This document shows positions 1-5,998 of a stretch of 6,739 nucleotides of DNA, piece by piece. The stretch lies in NCBI GenBank assembly GCA_017613855.1, contig JAGACY010000141.1, positions 1-6,739 of the forward strand, written 5' to 3'. Within the stretch, counting starts at the first letter, position 1. The number at the start of each line of letters is the position of its first letter. Both the position numbers and the translations under genes were made by a program. The notes below the pieces were generated by a model. It was given only the letters and a program-made list of their open reading frames with translations, ran no database searches and was not told the origin of the DNA. The DNA is from Pseudomonadota bacterium (GTDB lineage: Bacteria > Myxococcota > Bradymonadia > UBA4248).

Positions 1-62
1 ATTTACGGCAGTGGCGTTTTTGGGGGAAACGCTGCACGCGGTTTTGTGTCATTGAGAAACGC

Positions 63-66
63 AGGA
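63..66 (+). promoter_or_regulatory. Ribosome binding site of rng
   Basis: AGGA lies 8 bases before the ATG at 75 and supports that start. A TGA (72-74) directly abuts the ATG in another frame. The 74 bases upstream show no convincing promoter, so rng may be read through from an upstream gene. Confidence 0.6.
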
Positions 67-74
67 TTTATTGA

Positions 75-1586
75 ATGTCCAATATTTTGGTGATTAACAC
101 GACGAGCCATGAGACGCGGGTTGCACTGGTTGAAAACGGCTCAATATCCGAGTTCTTCCTGGAACGGAGTTACGAACGCGGTACGGCAGGCAATATTTAT
201 AAAGGCCGTGTGCTGCGCGTTTTGCCGGGCATGCAGGCTGCTTTTGTCGATATTGGTCAGGAAAAGGCTGCTTTTTTGTACGTCTACGATGTCTATAACA
301 AGCACGAGGCATACATGCAGGAAGTCGATGCCGATGCCGTCGATGATCCGGAAATTCCCCAGTCTCGGGGCCAGAATCGGCCGATAGGGCCCATCGAAGA
401 GTGTTTGCACCAGGGACAGGAAATTCTCGTTCAGGTAGCCAAAGAAGCCATTGGGACGAAAGGTGCCCGCATCACGAGCCATATCTCGCTGCCGGGGCGT
501 TTTTTGGTCCACATGCCGACATTTGATCATATCGGCGTAAGCCGGCGCATCAGTACAGAGGCCGAGCGGACGCGCCTGCGCGATCTCGTCAATGAACGCC
601 GTCAGGCCGGCACTGGCATTATCGTCAGGACGGCCTCCGAAGGCGCGACAGAACAGCAAATCGACGATGATTTCAAGTATCTGACAAATCTTTGGCGCGA
701 TATCCTTGGGGATTTCGAACGCCAGTCGGCACCTGCCCTGCTTTACGAGGAACTCGACCTGCCTTTGCGAGCCGTGCGCGATTTGCTCACGGACGGCATC
801 GACGAAGTTATCGTCGATAATGCCGAACAATACGAACGTATCCGGGAGTTCGTCTCCAAATTCATTCCGGATCATGTGGAGCACGTCAAACGTTATCAGG
901 GACTCGATCCCATCTTTGATGCTTATGGCATCGAAATTGAGATTTCACGTGCACTTGCCCGCAAGGTATGGCTCCGCAGCGGCGGTTATCTCGTCATCGA
1001 TACGGCCGAAGCACTCACGGCTATCGACGTCAACTCGGGTAAGTTCGTCGGTCAGCATTCCCTCGAAGATACGATTCTGCAAATCAATCTCGAAGCAGCG
1101 CGCGAAATCGCTTATCAGCTCAAAATCCGCAATATCGGCGGCATTGTCATTATCGATTTTATCGATATGGAACGTGTCGCAAACCGAGAAAAGGTTTATG
1201 CGGTGCTCGAAGAGCAGCTTTCGCACGATAAGGCCAAAACGAATATTCTCAAGATAAGCGAATTCGGACTCGTCGAAATGACGCGCAAACGTGTGCGTGA
1301 AAGCCTGATTCAGAGCGTGTGTGAACCGTGTTTTTATTGCGAAGGCAAGGGATATATTCGCAGCCGTCAAAGTGTGGCCTACGAAATCTTGCGCGAGTTG
1401 CAGCGCGAAGCCACCCTCGGAAAGAGCCATAAATTGACGGTCATGGCGCATCCCGATGTCGCGCAGCTCCTTTTCGATGAGGAACGATGCGCAATTGAGG
1501 CTCTCGAGGCGACACTTCACCGCGCTATCGAAGTTCATGCCAATCCTCAACTGCATCATGAACAATTTGAAGTTTATGATGATTAA
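75..1586 (+). CDS. rng: Ribonuclease G (RNase E/G family endoribonuclease)
   Basis: Cytoplasmic single-strand-specific endoribonuclease of the RNase E/G family. Known roles are rRNA 5'-end maturation and mRNA decay, preferring 5'-monophosphorylated RNA. At 503 residues it is close to the usual RNase G length (E. coli 489) and lacks the long RNase E scaffold tail. Domains by analogy with RNase E are: RNase H-like start (1-35); S1 RNA-binding domain (about 36-125, with GNIYKGRVLRVLPGMQAAFVD); 5' sensor (about 126-215, GTKGAR and IIVRT with R185/T186 matching RNase E R169/T170); DNase I-like catalytic domain (about 280-410); zinc link; and small domain. Magnesium ligands are D318 (AIDVNSG) and D361 (IIDFIDME), 43 residues apart as in RNase E D303/D346. 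The zinc-link cysteines C419 and C422 (CFYCEGKG) lie 58 residues after D361, again matching RNase E. An extra C416 gives CxxCxxC. The start is supported by AGGA at 63-66. All key residues are intact and nothing suggests decay. Confidence 0.96.
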   Translation: MSNILVINTTSHETRVALVENGSISEFFLERSYERGTAGNIYKGRVLRVLPGMQAAFVDIGQEKAAFLYVYDVYNKHEAYMQEVDADAVDDPEIPQSRGQNRPIGPIEECLHQGQEILVQVAKEAIGTKGARITSHISLPGRFLVHMPTFDHIGVSRRISTEAERTRLRDLVNERRQAGTGIIVRTASEGATEQQIDDDFKYLTNLWRDILGDFERQSAPALLYEELDLPLRAVRDLLTDGIDEVIVDNAEQYERIREFVSKFIPDHVEHVKRYQGLDPIFDAYGIEIEISRALARKVWLRSGGYLVIDTAEALTAIDVNSGKFVGQHSLEDTILQINLEAAREIAYQLKIRNIGGIVIIDFIDMERVANREKVYAVLEEQLSHDKAKTNILKISEFGLVEMTRKRVRESLIQSVCEPCFYCEGKGYIRSRQSVAYEILRELQREATLGKSHKLTVMAHPDVAQLLFDEERCAIEALEATLHRAIEVHANPQLHHEQFEVYDD

Positions 1587-1632
1587 GGGGGCCGAGCCCC
1601 CTTCGGCGCTATTTGCACGGCAAATACGCGCC
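1585..1632 (+). terminator. Possible 3' end structure of the rng transcript
   Basis: Two strong hairpins begin at the rng stop codon itself (TAA 1584-1586 is part of the first stem). This position fits a terminator or a 3' barrier to exonucleases. No U-tract follows either stem (only TTC after the first), so it is not a canonical intrinsic terminator. It may instead be Rho-assisted or serve transcript stability. Confidence 0.3.
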
Positions 1633-1679
1633 TACCCCCGATGCGGGGACACCCCGCAACGCCCCGCAGCAGCCCCGCG
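1585..1679 (+). repeat. GC-rich multi-hairpin intergenic element
   Basis: This stretch immediately after rng contains stacked inverted repeats. Hairpin A has an 8-bp stem, AAGGGGGC (1585-1592) with GCCCCCTT (1596-1603), and a CGA loop. Hairpin B pairs GGCGC-TATTTGC (1605-1616) with GCAAATA-GCGCC (1620-1632), an ACG loop and one bulged C (1627), giving 12 bp. Hairpin C pairs TGCGGGG (1642-1648) with CCCCGCA (1652-1658), with an ACA loop. It competes with CCCCG-ATG-CGGGG (1636-1648). CCCCGC recurs at 1652, 1662 and 1673, so the single GCGGGG arm has three possible partners. It is much more GC-rich than the flanking DNA after 1680. It could be a dispersed REP/BIME-like extragenic repeat, a 3' mRNA stabiliser or a regulatory leader. 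Copy number elsewhere in the genome cannot be seen here. Confidence 0.7.
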
Positions 1680-1689
1680 AAACAACAAC

Positions 1690-1729
1690 TTTCATACTAA
1701 CTGCCAAGTGCCAACAATATTGATACCTC
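1690..1729 (+). promoter_or_regulatory. Candidate promoter and atypical start region of the kinase gene
   Basis: The AT-richer stretch between the hairpin element and the ATG at 1730 is the likely place for the operon promoter. TATTGA (1718-1723) could serve as a -10 element, which would put the transcription start at or within a base or two of the ATG. No good -35 hexamer is seen at standard spacing. There is no purine-rich Shine-Dalgarno in the 20 bases before the ATG (the last bases are GATACCTC). A TGA at 1721-1723 in frame blocks any upstream extension. Leaderless translation is possible but unproven. Confidence 0.2.
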
Positions 1730-4723
1730 ATGAGTGACGAGCATCCCAGAAAAGATTATAAGGCGAGTGTTGAAGCCGGATTGCATAGGCTCGAACAGGA
1801 AAAGTTGTCTTTTCTTGGGGCGAGTCCCGTCATATCAAAGTTCGATTCCAGAAATCTCGAAGTGTATGCACCGTCATTTGATACCGAAGATGAGACGACG
1901 GTGAATGATCGCGATATCATGCCGTCCGGTAGCTTTGATATGATGCGAACACTGAGCGATGTCCAGCAAATCGGCTCAGATGTATTGCTCGAAGTTGACG
2001 GCACTGCCGAAAAAACCGAAATGCCAACCGTAGATTTTGGCAATGAAGAATCGGAAGAACTTTCGGATATCAATACCATGGTCTCGTCGAATCTTTTCAG
2101 GCATGACAGAAAACAAAGACATGATACGCAGTCTGCTGTGGATTATGAAGCTGCGCGCAGGGAGGAAACTTCAGACAATTCTTTTGACAGCATGGATTGT
2201 AAAAGTTCCCAGGATGTCAGTCAGTTTGCAGAACCTGATAATTGGGAAAGTGCAGAAACCAATGATCTTGGCAGACATGCCAAACGCGTTCGTATTGTTC
2301 TGGCCAAGGATAATGATGAGGATAATGTCAAAACGAATGACCTCGGCAAGGATGCCGACCGAGTGAGGGCTGCGATTGTTCAGAGATATGCCGGGGATAA
2401 TGCCGAGACAAATGATCTCGGCAAAGATGCCGACCGCGTAAGGGCTGCGATTAATCAGAGATATGCCGGGGATAATGTCGAAACGAATGACCTCGGCAAA
2501 GATGCTGACCGCGTACGTTCTGCTTTTGCACAGAGCTATGAGGGGATCGATTCGGAAGCGGAAACCCATGATATCGGTAAACTTGCCGAACGCGTAAGGG
2601 CTGCCTATTACCAGGGAAACGGCGACAATAATTCCGAAGACGAAGACGAACAAACACTGCCATCCAGAGATTTTCTCGATTATGCCGAAACGACGGATCT
2701 TGGACATCAGGCGGAGCTTGTAAGAAAAGCATTGTCACAGCAACGCCCGGATGTGCCCCCGCCTCCTCCTTTGCCGCCTATCCCTGCGTCTTCTTCCAAA
2801 CCGAAGGCACAGATCCTTAAACCCGCTACGGGATTGCCGAATACGCCGGTTCCCGCTCCGGCTGCTGCTATCGATAAACTCAAACAACAGGGCATCTTTG
2901 AACCGATGACCGTGCATCCTGCGGTTTCGGATTGTATCCGCAGTATTCCGGCGCTCGATAATCTTTTGCCTCAATCGTCAGTTCAGCCATGGTCCGGGGA
3001 GTTCGATTCCGGAGATGAGACCGTGCCTCATAAACAGCCCACGGGGGGACCAGTTCAGGAAAAGGTCGGGGGAGGGCCTGTCGTTGCGCCTGTTGCTCAG
3101 CCCGAAGTCGTATCATCCCCGATGGCTCAAAAACTCAGCGAGCTCGACCTTGAAAGTCGGGAAACGATCCCCATCAATCTGACCGATGAGTCTTTGAAAG
3201 CCATTGCTGAAGAAGCCGCACTCCACCGTGCCAAGACGACGCCGATTACCAGACGGTCTGTCAATATTCCCATTAAAGCACAGACGGTTGTGCTTGAAAC
3301 ACATCCCCACCGTGCGATGACTTTGGCATGGGGAATTACGATTTTAGTTGTTCTGGCGGCAATTGTATACGTCTTGTTTTTATCGGGCGTCCTTGGAAAA
3401 CTATCGCCGTCGCTTGCTCCTTATAAACCGACGCATGCCAAGGTAACGGCTTCGCCTGTCACGGTCGATCCGGTTAAATACCGCGAAACGATTGAACAGG
3501 CTTCTCAGGCCATCGCAAATACGGTCGACTTCGAATCATGGCTGGAACCCTGGATTGAAACACGTGTCAATCAGCAGGTCTCCCCGGAGGGAAGATTGCC
3601 CTATCTCGAACTGGCCATGTCGTTTTATCCGGATAATCCGAGACATGCTCAGCGATATATTGAGTCATGCATTGATGCCGGACAGCAGGAACACGCACGT
3701 TCGGTATTGCAGAGCCTGCCCGAAACCATACAGAAAAATGAGGCTTTGCGTGATCTGAAATACAGAATATGGCTGAGTGATACACACTTTATCAGCCCAA
3801 CAGCCACTTTGAACGAAGAAATGTGCGATGCAATCTCACCACTCGGAGGTGGGTCGACGCTCACATTTAAATGCGATTTAAAGGGAGAGACTGTGGCTGC
3901 TTTCAAACCTTTACAGGCTCGAAAACAATCGAATTATCGTTCAGAAATCGCAGCCTGGCGTTTGTGTGAACTGATCGAATGCGATTTCGCAATTCCCTGG
4001 AACCGCCCCGTCCGCATTGAACGCAATCTGTTCAATCAACTTTACAACCGCTCAAAATCCAAGAAAAAAGATTCCTATCGCAAAGAATTGATCGATATTA
4101 CATGGACAAAAGATGGTGATGGCAGCTTTGTCTATGGAACGCTCAAAGACTGGGTTCCCAATTTTACGCGCTTCCCCATTGAATATAAGACATTTTGGCA
4201 GCCATGGCTCAGCCAGAACAATTATATCGCGGAATATAAGCCGCTTAAGGAAGCTCTCTCTGTACTGAATAAGAATCCGCATACGGCAAAATTGCTCAGT
4301 TCTCTGCTCGATCAATCGCCATCTGTGACGACAAAACAGTTGGCGGCTCAGGTTTCCGAAGTGCTGGTCTTCGATTTTCTCGTCGGCAATTGGGATAGAT
4401 TTTCGGGGGTGCCGGATTGGTGGGGCGTCAACTGCCAATATAAGGATAACCGCATCGTTTCGATCGATAACGGCGCAGCCTTCCCGACCTACAGCAATGA
4501 TAAAGTTTATGAACGCTTTATGATGGCTGAGCGCTTTAGCGCGCATTTTATCAATGCACTGAGAGATCTTGATAAGGAACAGACCTTTAAGATCCTTTTC
4601 CCGTCGCCCTCCAAACATGAAACAGAGAGCTTTGAACAATTCTGGCGTCAGCGAAGCCAGGTTTTAAACCGCGTCGATACTTTAAGCGAGAAGTACGGCG
4701 TTGAACGTGTGCTTTCGTTATGA
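1730..4723 (+). CDS. Single-span membrane protein with N-terminal ETNDLG repeats and C-terminal FAM20/Four-jointed-like kinase domain
   Basis: A 997-residue protein. Residues 1-340 are acidic and likely mostly disordered, with six ETNDLG-type motifs (176-335). Residues 341-352 are a polyproline stretch (PPPPPLPPIP) and 353-528 are low complexity. One hydrophobic span lies at about 529-553, preceded by RR, K, H and R, favouring N-terminus inside and C-terminus outside. Residues about 580-680 are helical and TPR-like (YLELAMSFYPDN, IDAGQQEHARSVLQSLP). Residues about 703-990 resemble the FAM20/Four-jointed secretory kinases. They show a glycine-rich GGGSTLTF (706-713), AAFKPL with candidate ATP lysine K726, and RSEIAAWRL with E739. 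They also show FDFLVGNWDR with candidate catalytic D889 and SIDNGAAF with candidate metal ligand D913. This is the same order as FAM20C K271, E306, D458 and D478. FAM20C has DRHH where this protein has DRFS, nearer to Four-jointed. Substrate (protein or sugar) is unknown. It heads a coupled three-gene operon. The domain assignment is by motif memory; HipA, CotH and PI3K-like relatives are less good fits. Confidence 0.85.
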   Translation: MSDEHPRKDYKASVEAGLHRLEQEKLSFLGASPVISKFDSRNLEVYAPSFDTEDETTVNDRDIMPSGSFDMMRTLSDVQQIGSDVLLEVDGTAEKTEMPTVDFGNEESEELSDINTMVSSNLFRHDRKQRHDTQSAVDYEAARREETSDNSFDSMDCKSSQDVSQFAEPDNWESAETNDLGRHAKRVRIVLAKDNDEDNVKTNDLGKDADRVRAAIVQRYAGDNAETNDLGKDADRVRAAINQRYAGDNVETNDLGKDADRVRSAFAQSYEGIDSEAETHDIGKLAERVRAAYYQGNGDNNSEDEDEQTLPSRDFLDYAETTDLGHQAELVRKALSQQRPDVPPPPPLPPIPASSSKPKAQILKPATGLPNTPVPAPAAAIDKLKQQGIFEPMTVHPAVSDCIRSIPALDNLLPQSSVQPWSGEFDSGDETVPHKQPTGGPVQEKVGGGPVVAPVAQPEVVSSPMAQKLSELDLESRETIPINLTDESLKAIAEEAALHRAKTTPITRRSVNIPIKAQTVVLETHPHRAMTLAWGITILVVLAAIVYVLFLSGVLGKLSPSLAPYKPTHAKVTASPVTVDPVKYRETIEQASQAIANTVDFESWLEPWIETRVNQQVSPEGRLPYLELAMSFYPDNPRHAQRYIESCIDAGQQEHARSVLQSLPETIQKNEALRDLKYRIWLSDTHFISPTATLNEEMCDAISPLGGGSTLTFKCDLKGETVAAFKPLQARKQSNYRSEIAAWRLCELIECDFAIPWNRPVRIERNLFNQLYNRSKSKKKDSYRKELIDITWTKDGDGSFVYGTLKDWVPNFTRFPIEYKTFWQPWLSQNNYIAEYKPLKEALSVLNKNPHTAKLLSSLLDQSPSVTTKQLAAQVSEVLVFDFLVGNWDRFSGVPDWWGVNCQYKDNRIVSIDNGAAFPTYSNDKVYERFMMAERFSAHFINALRDLDKEQTFKILFPSPSKHETESFEQFWRQRSQVLNRVDTLSEKYGVERVLSL
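2255..2734 (+). repeat. Six ETNDLG-type coding repeats, three or four in a 75-bp tandem array
   Basis: Within the kinase gene, motif copies start at residues 176, 201, 226, 251, 278 and 320. The consensus is E-T-N-D-L-G-K-D-A-D-R-V-R-A-A. The first four starts are exactly 25 residues (75 bp) apart, the fifth is 27 later and the sixth 42 later. At the DNA level the units at 2330-2404 and 2405-2479 are nearly identical, including synonymous positions over long runs. The unit at 2480-2554 is close over its first half. This indicates recent tandem duplication, while the outer copies (2255, 2561, 2687) have diverged to ETNDLGRHAKRVR, ETHDIGKLAERVR and ETTDLGHQAELVR. The invariant elements are T, D, [LI]G and VR, so selection appears to hold the motif. 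Confidence 0.9.
4720..4723 (+). promoter_or_regulatory. ATGA stop-start overlap (translational coupling)
   Basis: The TGA ending the kinase gene (4721-4723) shares bases with the ATG of the lipoprotein gene (4720-4722). No Shine-Dalgarno is visible just upstream (ACGTGTGCTTTCGTT), so the lipoprotein is probably translated by ribosomes finishing the kinase. This would tie the two protein levels together. Confidence 0.75.
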
Positions 4724-5988
4724 ACAGAATCATTCTGACTATCCTATTATTAATATGCTTTTTATGCATCGGCTGTCATTCAAATGATGATATTACGGGG
4801 AGTTATGAAGAATCCGAACTTTCCGGTCGTCATCTGGATGGTAATTCGAGAGAAGAACTCCTTTGGCTGGATGGCAACGTTGAACGTTATTTCAGATTTC
4901 ATTTCAGACAGTTCGGGGATGAAATCGGCGGTACCTTCGAAACGTTCGATTTGAGTTCGCGTATGCTGTTCACTAAAATTCCGACCTATATGGAGAATAC
5001 AGCCAGCTTATATTATTGTGCACGTATCGATCGTGGATATATTCGAAAATATTCTGCATATATCTTCTTTACGGACAGAGAACAGCGCCAGTGGGAACTT
5101 GTACTTGATACAACCAAAGACCCTCCAGCCGGTGTGCTTAAACGCTCATACTTTAATAATATCGGGGATGTTAATTTAGATAATTCAGAGTATTATTTGC
5201 GTGAAGATGAAGAATATTATCAAAAAGTTGATATGGCCCAGATGCTATATCCTCAAATTGCGTTACAGAGGATGGAAAAAGATACAAAGCGTTCGCTGGA
5301 CTGTGTGTATTATTACAAAACACATATATTTGAAGTTACGCTTCCGAGTGAGTTTACAGATAGTTCTGGGTGGAATTGTATGCCCACCCCCAGCAGATGC
5401 AATAATTACAAACTGGCTGTCGTTGGAATGATGCCGCAGCATCGGGTGCCTAATTCAGAAAATTTTCAGCTCCAGGAGATTTTGACTGCACGACTGGACG
5501 ATTGTGATATCACAACGGAACGAAAAAGAATATTATTACTTCGTGATAATCCCTATAAGATAATTGCTGCAAATACTTCCGGGCCGTATATTGCTACTGT
5601 CATCATGTATTATGATATCAACCTCAATGATAAGTGGGATTCGGATTCAGAACCTATCCTTGCTGCACTTGATAATCAAACACTCGTTTTCTATGATTCT
5701 GTACCCGGCACCATGTATGGCAATGCACTTAGCGGTAACTCATACGAAATCCCTGTGATTCAGGAAGATAAATTTGACAGATCCACTGGGTGGTATTTGT
5801 TTAATGATGACTCGAGCGAAAAGAAAGATATCTATCGGGTTATTCAACAATTGACACCGCACTCTTCCGATACTTTGATCCTCAAAAATATAGCACTGCC
5901 ATCCGACGATGATATTGAAGGATGCTATCTCAATTCAATCGGGGATCTGCCCGAATGCAGCGGAATTATTCCCGTTCTGCTTCAGTAG
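4720..5988 (+). CDS. Predicted outer-envelope lipoprotein with EF-hand-like loop, function unknown
   Basis: A 422-residue protein beginning with a classical lipoprotein signal: MNR, a hydrophobic core (I4-I17), then LCIGC with the lipidated cysteine predicted at C19. H20 follows, so there is no inner-membrane retention Asp at +2 (E. coli rule). The mature protein opens with ITGSYEES and a beta-rich region containing DEIGGTFETFDL (67-78), a pattern seen in small beta-barrel or lipocalin-like modules. Later, YYDINLNDKWDSDSE (297-311) has Asp/Asn at EF-hand positions 1, 3, 5 and 9 (D299, N301, N303, D307), suggesting calcium binding. It is followed by ILAALDNQTLVFY, a combination I associate with myxobacterial-type lipoproteins. 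Seven cysteines in the mature part (C100, C195, C220, C227, C262, C402, C413) would allow disulfides. Base composition is visibly more AT-rich than rng. I do not recognise a named family. Coupling to the kinase suggests it is a partner, sensor or substrate; this is inference. Confidence 0.85.
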   Translation: MNRIILTILLLICFLCIGCHSNDDITGSYEESELSGRHLDGNSREELLWLDGNVERYFRFHFRQFGDEIGGTFETFDLSSRMLFTKIPTYMENTASLYYCARIDRGYIRKYSAYIFFTDREQRQWELVLDTTKDPPAGVLKRSYFNNIGDVNLDNSEYYLREDEEYYQKVDMAQMLYPQIALQRMEKDTKRSLDCVYYYKTHIFEVTLPSEFTDSSGWNCMPTPSRCNNYKLAVVGMMPQHRVPNSENFQLQEILTARLDDCDITTERKRILLLRDNPYKIIAANTSGPYIATVIMYYDINLNDKWDSDSEPILAALDNQTLVFYDSVPGTMYGNALSGNSYEIPVIQEDKFDRSTGWYLFNDDSSEKKDIYRVIQQLTPHSSDTLILKNIALPSDDDIEGCYLNSIGDLPECSGIIPVLLQ

Positions 5989-5992
5989 GAGG
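5987..5992 (+). promoter_or_regulatory. Strong Shine-Dalgarno deciding the start of the last gene
   Basis: A perfect AGGAGG overlaps the TAG stop of the lipoprotein gene (5986-5988) and lies 6 bases before the ATG at 5999. It is the only strong ribosome site within the operon and picks 5999 over the in-frame ATG at 5909. The 5909 start would add 30 residues that overlap the lipoprotein gene and bury the signal peptide. Confidence 0.9.
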
Positions 5993-5998
5993 ACGGCG

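Noticed and set aside
141..1565. Long antisense open frames under rng (141-884 and 945-1565, minus strand)
   Set aside because: They are shadows of a highly conserved rng reading frame, have no recognisable domain or ribosome site, and arise from its codon bias.
1456..1737. 93-codon plus-strand frame spanning the rng end and the hairpin element
   Set aside because: It is out of frame with rng and reads through the inverted repeats, giving low-complexity sequence; there is no ribosome site.
2330..2554. Possible CRISPR array
   Set aside because: The 75-bp units are coding repeats without unique spacers and stay in frame with the kinase gene.
2171..2707. Antisense 178-codon frame across the repeat region
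   Set aside because: The 75-bp in-frame repeat keeps the reverse frame open too; its product is just the repeat read backwards.
3836..4699. HipA toxin or PI3K/PI4K-type kinase as the identity of the C-terminal domain
   Set aside because: GN-x-DR with (I/L)DNG and the AAFKPL...EIAAW block fit FAM20/Four-jointed better; there is no HipB-like partner and the domain follows a membrane span.
5909..5998. Earlier ATG (5909) as the start of the last gene
   Set aside because: It would overlap the lipoprotein gene by 80 bases, lacks a ribosome site and puts 30 residues before a clear signal peptide; ATG 5999 follows a perfect AGGAGG.
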